64,000 nt of DNA from assembly GCA_030737835.1 (NCBI GenBank), contig CM060853.1:14358000-14421999 (forward strand), read 5' to 3'. The stretch is from Acorus gramineus (Eukaryota > Streptophyta > Magnoliopsida > Acorales > Acoraceae). Shown piece by piece: positions 46,154 through 59,269 of the stretch. The notes beneath the pieces are model-generated. The model saw only the letters and a program-made list of their open reading frames with translations. It made no database searches and was not told the origin of the DNA. Made by a program: the position numbers and the translations under genes. Numbering within the stretch: position 1 is the first letter of the stretch; every line of letters begins with the position of its first letter.

Positions 46154-48717
46154 AGACGAATGCATTTTCAATGATGTTTATGTTGTTGTTGGATGTTCAA
46201 ATAGCTATGTTCAATCCATGAAAATTATCGTTATTTGGTGAATTGTTGTTATTTGGTGAAAAATTTTGTTGGATGTTCAATTAGCTATGTTTGTGGCTTT
46301 GAATCCCAAAGATGTTATGGCCTATGATCAAGTTTGGAATCAGTTGTAGGTGGACCTTTGTACTGAATAAGAAGAAGAACAATTTGAAGAATTTGCATGA
46401 AAGTAATGAGAAGATATGACAAAGTAGGTATTTTATATCAGTGTGTTGTCTAAAACTTGTGAGGGCATGGCTGGATTACTAGCATCTATTCACACAATTC
46501 TGTATGGAGAAAGTTTATCTTATCTTCTTTAAATTCTTGTGAATACAGAATGACTCAGAAATGCTTATTGTCTAAATATCTTATGGGCCACGTGCGTAAG
46601 TTTGGAATCATTGTACTGTAAGTGGCCTTCTGTATCGAATAAAAGCCAATTTAAAGAATTTGCCTGGAAGTAATGAGAAAAAGGATGTGAAGGATTAAGT
46701 TCATATCAGTATATGGTTTAAAATAATTTATTAGGAAGTGACTGGATTACTGGCAGGGTGGAGAAAGTTTTTTCTCATACTCTTTTAGTCCTGATGGTTG
46801 GAGAATCACACAAAATGCTTTTTGTCAAGTACTTCGGTAATAAAACCTCTTTAGAGGCATATTTATTCAACTCTAAATTGCCTCTTCAGCTTGAAGAAGT
46901 TTTTAGAGTGTATTGTTATGGCTTCCAATATAACACTGATTTAAGAAAATGCAAAGATATTGTTTTGCAACTAATATAACCTCTACTCCATGTGGATTTA
47001 TTGTACATTTGAAGCAACTAGACTTTTGTGCTCTCTTTTGAATTTTCCTCTCTTAATATTATGCTGCTCTGAAGATGCTTAAAACCCTTATAATGAGCCA
47101 GATATCATCTCCGAGAAGCTTAGAACCTTACGCATAGCATCTTTTCCTGGGATACCTGTTGATGTTTTGATTTATAAAATGTGTTCTCATCCTAGATATT
47201 TATTTCCTTTGTCCTTCCGTCAATTATATTTTGTAATCTCTTTGTCCTATAAAACCTTCTTCATGAAGAAATACTAAAGATACAAAGTCTTGAAGTGCTA
47301 AGCATAAAATATTGGGATTGCTGACCAAATACAAAGTTTGTTAAAAATTTCAAAAAAATCTGGAGCACTTGCTGTTTTTTAAAAGATTTATATCTCAGGT
47401 GCTCTCAGACATGGGCATAAACTGGGGAATAGTTTGTGTAGATCATTTATTTATACCTTTCATCCCATGCTCCCAACTTCAAAATGCAGGGCTGCTGCTC
47501 CTACCACTATCCATCAAAAACCAAGTCTCATATACCTCATCACATATGGCAGTGTTATAAAATCGGATCCTTGGCCAATGCTGTGTGTCAGATGCTCTTA
47601 CAAAACAACCACCATGTTCAGCTGCTGCGAGCAACTGTTGCTGGATGGACTAGCACATGAACTAATCTTTTTCTTTTTTTAATACTTTAATCATAAAAAA
47701 CAGCCAACAAGTTCTTCAATTTTCATCATGGTTCCATGCCACAGATCACATGGGAATACAAAAAGGAGAAACACAACACAAGAATAATAGATGCTCACAA
47801 TGACTACTCCAAGAAAAACCAGAGGAGATCATCAATCCATACTACATAAAATAAGTACACATGACTAATGTCTCAATAATATTACTTATATAAGGTAACC
47901 AAAGATTTTAAAACGGGCAAATAAGATGGGGAGAAAAAAGAAAAGAAACGAAATCCCACACAAGAAACAACAAACAAAACACAGTTCCTCAAACCAGATA
48001 ATCAATCCCCTACTCAACCAGCAAATATAGAGAGAACAATACAAGAGAACCGTAGAAGCACTTTCTGTGAACAATGGATGGTCCGGACTCATCATACTCT
48101 CCCTTCGATATCCACATCTGCAAAAGCACACTCAGTGAGACTCCACATTTTCTTCGCTAGTGTTTACTAAAAACTAAGGAAAAAGTGCAATGAATTGAAA
48201 TGAAGATGGGTCTAAAAAAGCACCTGAGATTTGTTCAAGCATTGTGAAAAGATGGGTCTAAAAAATAAATTCACCAGGTAAGAATCACCTTCAAAAACAT
48301 ACAATTCATTGGATTATACACCTTCAAAAAAAAAAATCTAAGCAAATGAAGTATACACCTTAAAAAAAAATCTAATTGTGTATCTATTGAACACTGCTTT
48401 ATAAAATGAGTGGTCATACAAGGTCAAGTCTTGGTCCAGGTGATCCCTAATGCAATCAAAACTGAAGATTTCATTCAAAATGTGAATCTGAGAGAAAAAA
48501 TGTAAGCCAATCCTTTATATTCACGAAGAGATATCCAAAGCTAACATCATTAGAAATGCACATTTCAAATACCAAACAATATAATAGAAATGCATTTTTT
48601 CAAACATAACACAACAAGTGCATCATTTAGTTTTGAACACTTAAATATCAAGTAGAACTTCAAAGTATTCAACACTTACATTTGCTTGAGTTTTTACTAC
48701 CCTGAGTGCCAGTAATA
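46154..48717. other. Interior of the Mutator-like element between its genes
   Basis: No convincing third gene. A 160-nt direct repeat (46331-46490 and 46599-46756, sharing AGTTTGGAATCA, AGTAATGAGAA and GGCTGGATTACT-like words) lies just after the GRF gene. Frames at 46758-46979, 47369-47682 and minus 47886-48131 have no recognisable domain. The 3' ends of the two convergent transcripts must lie here. Confidence 0.5.
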
Positions 48718-51142
48718 TTAATCTGTGCTCCTCCATTCTTCAGAAAAATTTGACGCTTGACTCATTTGAGTAGGATAAAAAAGGGATTCTTGCGCCTACA
48801 TATATGAATGTACATATTAATGACCATTTGGAAAAGTAAAAAAATATTTAAAATGTATTTTACATACGAATATACCTGAAGCAATTGAGTCATTGAAGTC
48901 ATTCCTTGACTACTATTGTAGTTCCCAACCGTTGGCGCAAAGGGTTGAGGGCTCTCAATGGCATTGTGGGACGCATGTTGAGTTTGAGAGCTTTGACCTC
49001 GTGATCTCTTCTCCAACACACCGATCCATCTTTTTTGAGGCTTCCCTCCCACAGTCTTCTTTCCTCTTCTTTTGAAGCCTTTAGCAGCCTCGACATTCGA
49101 AATGCTATCCACCTCATCTTGCACATTATCATCTTGACAATTTTGAGATGATTTTCTCAAATCTTCCTCAACCTCCTTCATTAAATCATTTGTGCGGCGT
49201 TTAAGTAGGTCTGTTGAATGGTGTGTTTCAGCTCCCTTGGATGCCACTTGAATGAGACCATGACTTAATTCTTGAAAACGCCTTCCCAATTCAGAAATAG
49301 GGTCAACCTGTAATGAAGAAGAATACATAACTTTACAATAAAATCATACAATCAACTCATAACATTTTTCAATCAATATAATAAACACATATCAACCTGT
49401 ATTGAAGAAGAACAAATATCATGCACCACACCAGATTTTGCATCTCTTGTCCACCTCTTCAAGATATATTGTGGTGGAAGAAATTTGATGTTTCTGTGAT
49501 CAAGAACTTTTAGAACATGGCAACATTGGATACCCATAAATTCAAATTTTTTGCAGCTACAGGTAACCATTTCAGTAGCTGAATCAAACAAAATGGTTCT
49601 TTCATTGCCACGGTCTCGGTGAACTTTGTACTCTATCACAGTCCCCATCTCCCCATGAAAGTAGATAGAACAATTAAGAGATTTTCCATATTCTGCTTGA
49701 AACAATTCAAGGATCTCTGGTGTATAAACATTTGCAACACATGACACCATCAAAGTGTGATATGGAATTACCGGTACAGTATTCGTCATCTTGAAATCAG
49801 CACTCAATTCACTTTCACGCCGGTCATCCATAACCCTATCAAAATGCTGAAAGAAACGTAGCGGATCATGCTTTGAGTTCAAGTAGCGTCTCAGAAGAGC
49901 ATTGAAGCTTTCACTACGTTGTGTACTCTTCATGTCCGCGCAAAATGTGTCTCTCCCATACACTAGAGCCCATTTCTCCTTTTCAGCAAAAGTTTGTTGT
50001 AGCCATTTATTGTCCTGAAGATTGTAATTTTCAAGCATGTTATTCCAAGCAGCTAGGAACTCCTCCTCCGTCTCGTACCCAAATATACAAGCATAGAAGG
50101 AACTTCTGAAACCTTCAATGGCATAAAGATGTCCAATATGCTTTGTTGCATTTTGGGTCAAGTGCCACACACATAGCCGATGACGAGTCTCTGGTAGAAC
50201 AACTGAAATTGCTTTGGCCATCGCCGCTGACTGATCTGTTAGAATAGTCTTAGGATGTCTCCCAGACATTGCTTGAAGAAAAGTTTCAAACAACCAAATA
50301 AATGAGTCAGCTGTCTCATCATAAAGTAATGCACCACCAAAAATAATTGTTTGCCGATGATTATTCACCCCAACGAATGGTGCAAATGGTCTTCCATGAT
50401 TATTTGTACGATAGGTCGTGTCGAAGCAAATTACATCACCATAATGTGCATAATCGACGATAGACCTAGCATCGGCCCAAAACACATTTGTTATTTGTTC
50501 ATCGGCATCAAGTTGCATTGAGTGAAAGAAAGACGGATTTTGCTTTTGCTTATTCTTGAAATACTGAATAAGAGCACCCGCAATTCCATTCTCCATTCTT
50601 GTTTCCCTTTTGGTGCGCAGGTAAGACTTCACATCATTCAAAATAAAACCAAGATTTCTTCTTCCTCCAACTTGTCCACTCATCAAATCCATAACTGCTT
50701 TTGGTGCTAATCCTGAACCATCTATGATATCAACCTGAGCAGCTTGAGCTTTTCCAATTTTTCTATGTGACCTCAAATTATGGCGCAAGGGGGTTGATAC
50801 AAGATCATGATTATGATTTTGTTCAAATTTAGTGACATGATAAGCACCAGAAGACTGATAAGAGATAATCATATGTGCCTCACATCCTGTTCTTGTATCG
50901 GGTTGTGGGTGCAAGACTTTTCGCTTATCAACCCCTTTCCTCCCTTCTTTAGAACAACAAAATTTTCTCTTTCTCACTATGCCATTGGACTTGAATGCAT
51001 CACTTTTTCGGATACTAAATCCAATTGACCTTGCATATGTGTTGTAGAATTGATGGGCACTATCTTCAGAATCAAATGCCATACCAACTTCAGGTATACC
51101 ATTATAGCTACATTCACCCACAATCTCATTGTCTCCTTCCAT
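48718..51142 (-). CDS. FAR1/FHY3-type Mutator transposase, 751 aa
   Basis: Three exons on the minus strand, 51142-49397, 49307-48876 and 48795-48718, all in phase 0. FAR1 DNA-binding domain at residues about 30-113, with zinc ligands in FCCS (62-63), GCEA (87) and NHNHDL (110, 112). MULE transposase domain about 235-415, with the DDE residues D241 (CFDTTYRTN), D303 (LTDQSAAM) and E411 (STQRSESFN), plus CVWH (324-327). SWIM zinc finger CSC...CCH at 528-542. The C-terminal exons encode a charged helix and a basic patch (KRRGKKTVGGKPQKRW). The length is close to that of FAR1/FRS proteins. It starts about 70 nt inside the right TIR, with an acceptor (TTATAG) in the 5' leader. The TIRs mark it as the element's transposase and not a domesticated FRS regulator. 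No stop, frameshift or missing catalytic residue was seen. Confidence 0.9.
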
Positions 51143-51208
51143 AACAACTCAGTGTTCACCTATAAGAAGAAAACATAATTTAGAACATTTAACAAGACAA
51201 CTGGAAGG

Positions 51209-52452
51209 AAAGGATTCACAAGACAACAACACAAGATGACTAAATATGTATGGATCATAAATATGTATGGATCATAAATATGTATGGAATGACATGAGAG
51301 CCAACAGAATTCATAGTAAAAGAAAAATCAGAAATCATTTACTAAAGCAAGCAGACAAATTTATCCAAAATATTTGAAGTCTTTCAACCATGATCAACAT
51401 CATCTGTAATGGTAATGATGAATGCAACTAACATAATCATGTGCACATCAGGAAATACTAGTAGTTTGGTACTCTGACTTCTAGAGACATGATATCAGAG
51501 TGTTCAGCCAATATTTCACAAATATATTGCTGAAAAATATCTGCCATTCGCACATCCAATTTCAGACAGTGTGAGTTGAATAAAGATCATAAAAATGAAA
51601 AATATGTCCAAATGAGAACCACTCAACTAAAAACCATTAAACACTTCTGTTTATCTGAAAAAATAACAGAAGATGATCCTACTGTAGATAGAAAAAAAAA
51701 CAGTAGGATTTTGAAGTGTTGGAAATGAAATCCACTCAAACCCATATCTGAAACTAACCAATTCAGATAACATAATCAAATCCACTCAAACCCCATATCT
51801 GAAACAAACCATTCAAATAACAAATCAAATCTACTCAAATCCATATATGAAACAAACACATTCAAATAATCAAATGAAAACCAGAGAAATCCATATCAGA
51901 ACCTAAACAATCAAGACAGAACTACATTCAAATTACAAAAAAAAAAAAAAATGAGAAACTCACGAGGTGGCTGTAGGACCACGGGAGATCGGCGAGGGTG
52001 CGGCGGGGCTTCGGTGAGGGAGACACGAGGTGGCTGTAGGACCACCGGAGATCGGCGAGGGTGCGGCGGGGCTTCGGTGAGGGAGATCGGCGAGGCTTCG
52101 TTGACGTCGGGGCTTCGGTGAGGGAGATCGGCAATCGGGGGTTCGGTGAGGGAGATCGGCGATCGGGGCTTCGGTGAGGGAGATCGGCGAGGCTTCGTTG
52201 ACGCCGGGGCTTCGGTGAGGGAGATCGATCGGCGATCGGCTTCGGAGGTTGGCGAGGGTTTCCACGTTTGATGGGAGAGGAGACTCCACAGAGAGAGTTC
52301 GAAGTCGTCAACGAGGCTTGGCAAGTCGTCCACGTGAGATCACGTGATCCCCCATCCACGCGTCGCCCATCCGCGGCCCTCTCCACGCGTCGCCCATCCG
52401 CGGCCGCTCCACAGAGAAAGTCTGTGGAGTCTCCACAGAGACTCCGAACCCC
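51209..52452 (-). repeat. Right terminal inverted repeat of the Mutator-like element
   Basis: Inverted counterpart of 44171-45470. Read on the minus strand it has the same GGGTTCGGAGTC start, twin GGATGGGCGACGCGTGGA units, CTCACCGAAGCC repeats and a CCTC|GTGAGT donor. It has an extra block of about 95 nt (52215-52310) absent on the left, more CTCACCGAAG units, and a triple ATATGTATGGATCATAA repeat at 51244-51292. It probably acts as the transposase promoter and 5' leader. Confidence 0.85.
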
Positions 52453-52529
52453 CCCCCCCTCTCCCCTTTTGATATTATTATGTCAATATAAATAAGTATA
52501 AGAGAGTATAACAATTCTAAATAATCTCT

Positions 52530-52840
52530 GGAATAAACTTATATCCGTCTTATCTATTCTCATGAAAGGTGGGGTTTACTATTACATAAAAAAAAATCAT
52601 ATCCCATCACATCAAATCATCTATTATCATCTCTTATATACCAATAGAGTTCATATGTCAAATCAACTTTTTACACCTCATGCACATTTTATTCTTCATC
52701 AAACAAACAACTCAATCTTTATTATTACGTTTTCCAATGAAAATAAAAAAACACAACCAAATGAAAAATCACTTATTCCATTGATAAAGTTATCTGTTCT
52801 TGAAATAAGTATAAACCCTTAAAATTATTTATTCCTTGAT
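52530..52840 (-). repeat. MITE-related repeat fragment
   Basis: Shares motifs with the other family A/B copies (ATCAAATCATCTATTATCATC, AACACAACCAAATGAAAAAT, TTTATTCCTTGATCCAAACC). It begins about 75 nt beyond the Mutator-like element. Ends not defined. Confidence 0.4.
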
Positions 52841-55090
52841 CCAAACCAGGGAGGTGGTACTCATAAGATAATCACGTAGATTAGTGGTGATGGTCAAGAT
52901 GTTCTAATCTAATCGGTAGAGGATTGACTTTCTCAGTTCTCATCTTGGTGATTTGCGTCGCAATTTCACATATTAGTGACGATGGTGGATGTTCTAGGCT
53001 GCAAGATAGATGGTCCGTGATGGATGATCATTGTCGTGATTTCTAATTTTTTCTAATTTTCTTACGTATAATTTTCTCCTCTAAAATTGTGATACCTTGA
53101 AAAATTAACAAATAATAAATATGTAATTACTAATATGTTGCTAGATCATTCTATCAAACATCATAGAAATATTGATATATATAGATATAAATCAAAGCAT
53201 TGATCCTTATTGAAAAAAATAAATCAAAGCTTTGATAATAAAGATCATAATTCAAATCATGATCACAAGGTAAGGTCATGTTGGATGCCGTCTTCAACAA
53301 AAGGTAAAATGATACATACATCGAATAACAATAAAACTGACAACCCAATATGTTTTGTCAAAGCAATACATAATGTAATGCAACATGAAAGAAAGAAATG
53401 ATTCAACCAACATTGAGATTCTTAAACACAATTCTCATCTCACAAATCTTAAAAGAGGAAACTAGAAAATATTATTGCAAATGCAAATGATGCTGCTACT
53501 CTTGTAATATAGCCTCGTGTTAGAACTACAATGTGTTCGTGTTGGCAATCTCTATAATAAAACTAATTATAGTCAACAAATGTAATTGAGTCAATTGTGT
53601 TATTTAATTTGAATGTGGATCATGAACCAATTAAAGACTTCCACTCCAGTCACTGCTTATCTCACACTTGATAAACGATTTCAAACCTGATCTTTTGATT
53701 TATTTCAAATTGTTTTTTTATCAAGCTTTTCTTGTGATAGTTTTGAAAGATAGTTCCTAAAATACTTTGAATGACAAATAGATTTGAATATATTTTAAAT
53801 AAGTCTCTCAAGAAAAGTTTTCGAAAGAACTTAATCTTTTAGTTTAAAAATAAACTGTTTTTTTTTTTTTTTTTTTTGATATTCCAAACCATATGAACAT
53901 GTACTAGCCATGTTCTAGATTTTATTTATTTTTTGCAAATTTAATAACCCTGGGACGATTTGATTTTTAGTCCATATCAAAAATTTTACAAAGATGATTT
54001 GCATCTATCTTTGTGATGTCCGATCTTGTCACAAATAGTTTAATATCTCTAAACGATGATCTATTATCCTAACAGTTCTAACCAATGACAAATGTTATAA
54101 AAACGCTAGACACTAGGTAGAAGGTTGAGGAGGGACTAAAGATTAATAGATTAGACTGAGATTAATCAATTACTTTTAAAACAATGAATATAATAAACAC
54201 ACACACACATATATATATATAATAATTTTAGGCTATAAATAATAACAAAATAATATCTAAACAACATTAATAATATAAGCTTAATAAAGATAACATAAAA
54301 AATTTATTTAATATATGATATGTAATTTAATAGTTTATTAATTAACTAAAAATTAATTAAAAAAATGACTAGGCCCTAGCTGTGAGCTGGCCCTGCCTAT
54401 ACCTAAGGATTAATCGGGACTTAAAAAAGATTTTAAAAACATTGGTTCTACCATCTCAAACGAAAAGTGAAAGGGGTAGGGAAAATATTTATCTGTGACG
54501 GTACGTCGTTTGCATTTATATATATAATGGGACAAAAATATTAATTTATAAATTCGGTCTGGTTTGTTTTGGCATGGATTGACTATATTTATTCAGTTCG
54601 GGGTTTACAAGTTTACCAATTCAGAATCAAAATCCGTTTGATTCAAGTTCGGGTTGGGTATGAATGTATGATAATATTTCGATTCAATTAATTTGGTTGG
54701 CACAAAATGGAATTAAATCGATCCAACTACACCAGTCTTTGGCGCACTTTAATGCCTCTGAGAATTGATACAACAGTCTGTTTTATAACCCTAATTACAG
54801 TTTCATAAACTATGATATCGTAATATATATTATATAGTGTATGTGGTTTTATCATAATAAATGATGTATTTAAAAATTTTATTTTTTTAAGGTAAAAAAA
54901 TATTATTATATCTAAATATGCATTTCATTTCATATAGTTGTATGTATTTCAATGAAAGAGTGTATAATTTATATATATATATAAACAGTGTAAACTGTTG
55001 TCGAGGTTGCACAAAGGGTTAAACATATCTTTTCCCTAAGCCAGCAAAAACCTTTTATGGTCCAAGAAGAGAGGGTAGCCCCCATCATTC
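52841..55090. other. AT-rich intergenic DNA
   Basis: No gene. A (CA)n(TA)n microsatellite lies at about 54199-54221 and a T run at 53861-53878. Confidence 0.5.
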
Positions 55091-55094
55091 TTTT

Positions 55095-55510
55095 GGATAA
55101 AGACATATGTTATTTTGGGGTCTACGACTATTCTATGAATAATTAACTATACCAATGTGATAAGTGATTTTTTATTTAGTTGTATTTTTAATTATTCTCA
55201 TGGAAAAGTTAGTAGTGAAGTTTTTGTTATTTAGTAAGTTGTGGATAAAATGTGAATAACATGTGAATAAATATTTATAAAATAAGAAAAATGATTTAAC
55301 ATGTAATTCTCATGATTTATAAAAAGTGATGATAGTTGATTTGACATGTGGCCAATAAAACATATGAGATGGAATAACACAAATTCCATGGAAAACTTGA
55401 AATACAAATACCAGCTTATTCTCACATATTTTGGTATAGCTATACCTATCTATTCATTCAAAATAAATAACATTTTTAGCTTATTTCCCCATATTCCCTC
55501 ATATTCTCTT
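55095..55510. repeat. MITE-like repeat, family B copy
   Basis: The stretch GTGAATAAATATTTATAAAA followed by AGTGATGATAGTTGATTTGACA closely resembles 55910-56010 in the next element in the same orientation. The ends are too decayed to define. Confidence 0.5.
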
Positions 55511-55755
55511 ATTCATTGATATGTCTCAGCCTTTTGTGTAGTCCCAATTGTATTGCATACCATTTTTCTCTTTTATAAAAATCATGTACTCTCTTAATTA
55601 AGTATATGTTGTTATACGAAATGAAATATATAATGAGATATAATAGTATATTTTTTACTTACGCTATATACTATAGTAGAACTTTATACAATATGTAGGA
55701 AATATATATTATGTTATTATAATGCGGTTATAGTCTAAACTGCAAAACAGATTTA

Positions 55756-56209
55756 GCCCCCGTTTGGAACGAGAATATGACTTATTCTTGGATATACATT
55801 GATTCCGGCATAAATGAGTATAAATAAGAATAAATTGATTTTGTGTTTGGTTGTGTTTTGAATTATTCTCATCGGTAAACGTAAGAATAAATTTTGTGTT
55901 GTTTGAATAAAATGTGAATAAAGTATGAATAAAGATTTATAAAATGTGAAAAAATCATGATAATTGATTTGACAGATGATTTATAAGAGGTGATGACAGT
56001 TGATTTGACAGTGGGCCTACATATTCTTTGTGGGGAATAACCTAGAATAGCTTTAATTCCAGGGGTTTGTTGAAATCCATATACCACTTTATTCCATTTT
56101 ATTCTAACATACTTTATCCCTAGCTATTATGTGTTTCTAAACATCCAAAATCCCTTATTTCTCTTTATTCCATATTATCTGACCTCCTATTCCTATTTCA
56201 AATGAGGGC
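55756..56209. mobile_element. PIF/Harbinger (Tourist-like) MITE, 454 bp
   Basis: Imperfect TIRs GCCCCCGTTTGGAACGAGAA and (inverted right end) GCCCTCATTTGAAATAGGAA are flanked by TTA at 55753-55755 and 56210-56212, the usual TTA duplication of this superfamily. No coding capacity. Confidence 0.8.
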
Positions 56210-56281
56210 TTAGTGTATTCATCGCTCTTCTCTAAATAGCCCATTTGTAGAGACAAACCCCCCGTATAGGGTGTGACATTA

Positions 56282-56730
56282 GGTTATTCGCTCCCGATAA
56301 CCATACTGGGATAGATAACAATCCAGGCTGAATAAGCAACTTTTTGTTTGGTTGTCTTTTTTGTTTTTCTCATTGGGAAATGTAAAAATGATTTTTTTGT
56401 TGTTTGGTTCACCTTGGATAAAGTGATGATAAATGATTGATAAGGGATGAATAAGAGTTTATGGTTTTTTAAATGACAATTATACCTCCTAAGAATAGTG
56501 TGAGAGATATATAATTGATTTGATAGATGTGACAGTTTTTGGAATATGTGAGTCTGTTAGGTGAGATAAATTTTTAAAAATGAGAGAGAATGATATTTTT
56601 ATCCATTGACATAGATAAGCTTTGATAAACAATTCCACTATTTCCTTAGAATACTTATCATGTCTTATTCTAGCTTATTTAGACATAACTATTAAGATTT
56701 ATTTTATCAAAATAAACAATTTTTTAAAAC
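56282..56730 (-). mobile_element. MITE-like repeat, family A copy 2
   Basis: Inverted, diverged copy of 15776-16223. GGTTATTCGCTCCCGATAAC at the start and AGCTTATTTAGACATAACTA plus TTTTATCAAAATAAACAA at the end match that copy. Confidence 0.65.
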
Positions 56731-59269
56731 TATTTTTATTTATTTTTTATTATTTTTATCTTATGCATCACGCTATACGTAAAAAAGAGACCACCGTATC
56801 ACCTGACACAGAAGAAATGAAAAATTCATTGTAACATCTTATTAAAATTCATTGTACCATCTTATTCAACGATTGATAAAAAACATCATGTACTGGGGTG
56901 GGCCAACCCATGTGAATAAGTGGCCAAGTTGCGCAAACAGTACTGCCATTGATTTATTCAGTTGTCCCTTTCCTGCCTTCTCAAATTTAATGTTGATATC
57001 AATTTATTCAAACACCCTCATTTTTTTCAATGTGAAATGACTGACGTCTTATAAAACTGTTCATAATGTTTTAGACACGTTCAACACAAAAAATGTGTTT
57101 CTATTGACAAACAATTTTATGAATAAATATCATTACAGCAATGTTTAAGATCATTTTTAATTGAAAAATGATGTCCAATGCTCAGTGTAATCGTCTCATA
57201 TGTAGTTTAGACTGTTTTTTTTTTTTTTAAATTATATGCTATTTTATTAAAGCACGTACTGTTAAATAAAATAAAATATTTAATAAGATATAATAATTTT
57301 TTTTTAAAAAAAAAAATTATTTTATACACTATAATAGAACCATATACGTTATCATAACATAATTTATACTACTTAATGATCGTGTATAAGACTACAGAAG
57401 GGTTGCAAATGAATCGAGTGTATCAATGCTCTTTTAATTACCATGTATAAAGATGGTAATAAGGGTCATGCCATATGTGTTTGTGTGAAATTGAGTTATG
57501 TGGTCCAACGAATTTACCGAATAATGTTACACACAATCTTTGTTCATCTCCATTTTCAATCTTTCTCCATTTTGATTCTTTTAAAAGCAATATATCTCAA
57601 TTATTTTTATAGGGTACTTTAACTTTATTAATAAAAATATATATTCTAATAAATTATATATCTTAATTAATAAAAATGTAATTTTTTTTAATTAGGTACA
57701 CCGTACACACATGAGTATAGGAACAAATAATAAAAAGACTGAAACAAAAAAAATACTCGTGCATAGTCATGTCGGTTTCACCTAACATGAGGAAAAACCA
57801 GTACGACATTCAATACAAATACATCATGCCAGATATTTTTTAAGAAAAAATTATTCAATTACCCTTTGACCAATGACTAAGGGTCAAAATTCTTTTGGTT
57901 CATGAACTTTTTTATTTTTATTTTTTTATTTATTTCTAAAATCTGATCTTATTTTTTTTTTATCTCTGAATTTTTAGAATATCTGAATTATTTTTTATAG
58001 ATAGAGTTACAAAAATACATAAATATAATGTGATACATACAGAAGTTATACATATAGTTATAGATATTTAATAGTTATCTACAAAACTATTAAAGTACAC
58101 AAAGACGTTTATACACAAAATGGTTATATATATACATTCTCAATATCATTACATTATCATCTATAAATGCATTCAGTGTACACAAAATTGTTATATATAC
58201 AATCTCAAAGTTTAGTTAAAATAGATACATTAATTGTTTGAATTACTACATTTTCTTTAAATCTTAATGATTAATTGTTATCTTCCTCTTAATCATTTTC
58301 ATGTCCGCTTGAGTAAAATAAAACAAGATTATCGAACTAGACATTCAATTTGCTTCATAACGAAGAACAAGTTTTTCAATCTATATAAAAAATACAACAA
58401 TCAAACATTTAAATAAATTTTTATTTAGCAATATGAACAAAATTAGTAATAGTATGAATCTGAACTGAAAATTTATGAACAATTGTAATATTTTAATAAA
58501 ATTACTTCTTGATCCATATACTTAACAATTATTGAAATTAATATTTACATAACAACCACAACAAAAATTATCAATGCGATGCTCAATGACATAACTACTA
58601 AACTATTTACATAATAGAAATGTAATATCTTCTATTATTCTTATAACAATTACAACAGAAATTACAAAAACTATAATTTACAAAACAAATATGTAATATC
58701 ATACATAGAACTAAATTAAGGACATGTAAATTATAGAAATGTAATAACTGATTATAGAAATGTAACGATCAATTACAAAAATGTAATACTAATTTATAGA
58801 TGAAGATGGTTTATGTATAAAAAATGAGGTGATACAGGTCTAGGGGCAAAAAAAAAAAAAAAGACCCTAGTATTTGAACAATTTTTTAGGGGTAAATAAA
58901 AATAAAATTTTTTTTTGGGGTGGAAAATAAATTAAACCCTAGTATTTGAACCATTTTACCTTTTGTAATCTGGTTTGCTTGGCTGCCATTGTCCCACACC
59001 AACCCATTCAGATCAAATCCATCAGAATAAAGAAAGCGGCATGGAGGCTGTTGGATTCATACTCTGACCCTTCCTTTTCAACAATATTTTGTTTTTATTT
59101 GTTGGTCAACTCTTGGATTTTTTTTTGTATGTTTTAATATTGCTGAAGACGACCAAGGTTGATGACAAAATGATTATTTTATTAATGCTTCTTATGGTCT
59201 TCTTGGTTTGGTTTTGTGGATTTCTCTGTCCTTCCTCACTGCCCACTTTTTTTTGTTTCTGCTTTGGGG
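56731..59269. other. AT-rich intergenic DNA upstream of HIPL1
   Basis: No gene before the HIPL1 start. 58010-58800 has many ATTACA/TGTAAT words. The HIPL1 promoter and 5' leader should lie in the last few hundred bases, but no clear TATA box was chosen. Confidence 0.45.

Larger units (their letters stand above)
44171..52452 (-). mobile_element. Autonomous-looking FAR1-type Mutator-like element
   Basis: The element is about 8.28 kb and is bounded by long terminal inverted repeats starting GGGTTCGGAGTCTCTGTGGA. The 9 bases CCCCCCCTC abut both ends (44162-44170 and 52453-52461), which fits the 9-bp duplication of Mutator elements, though the C run makes this weak. Inside are two apparently intact spliced genes pointing inward: the FAR1-type transposase (minus) from the right TIR and a GRF zinc finger gene (plus) from the left TIR. 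TIR near-identity and open genes suggest recent activity. Confidence 0.85.

Noticed and set aside
49313..49328. Independent gene starting MYSSSLQ at 49328
   Set aside because: VDPISELGRRF follows a CAG acceptor and joins in frame to exon 1 of the FAR1 transposase, so this is exon 2 and not a separate gene.
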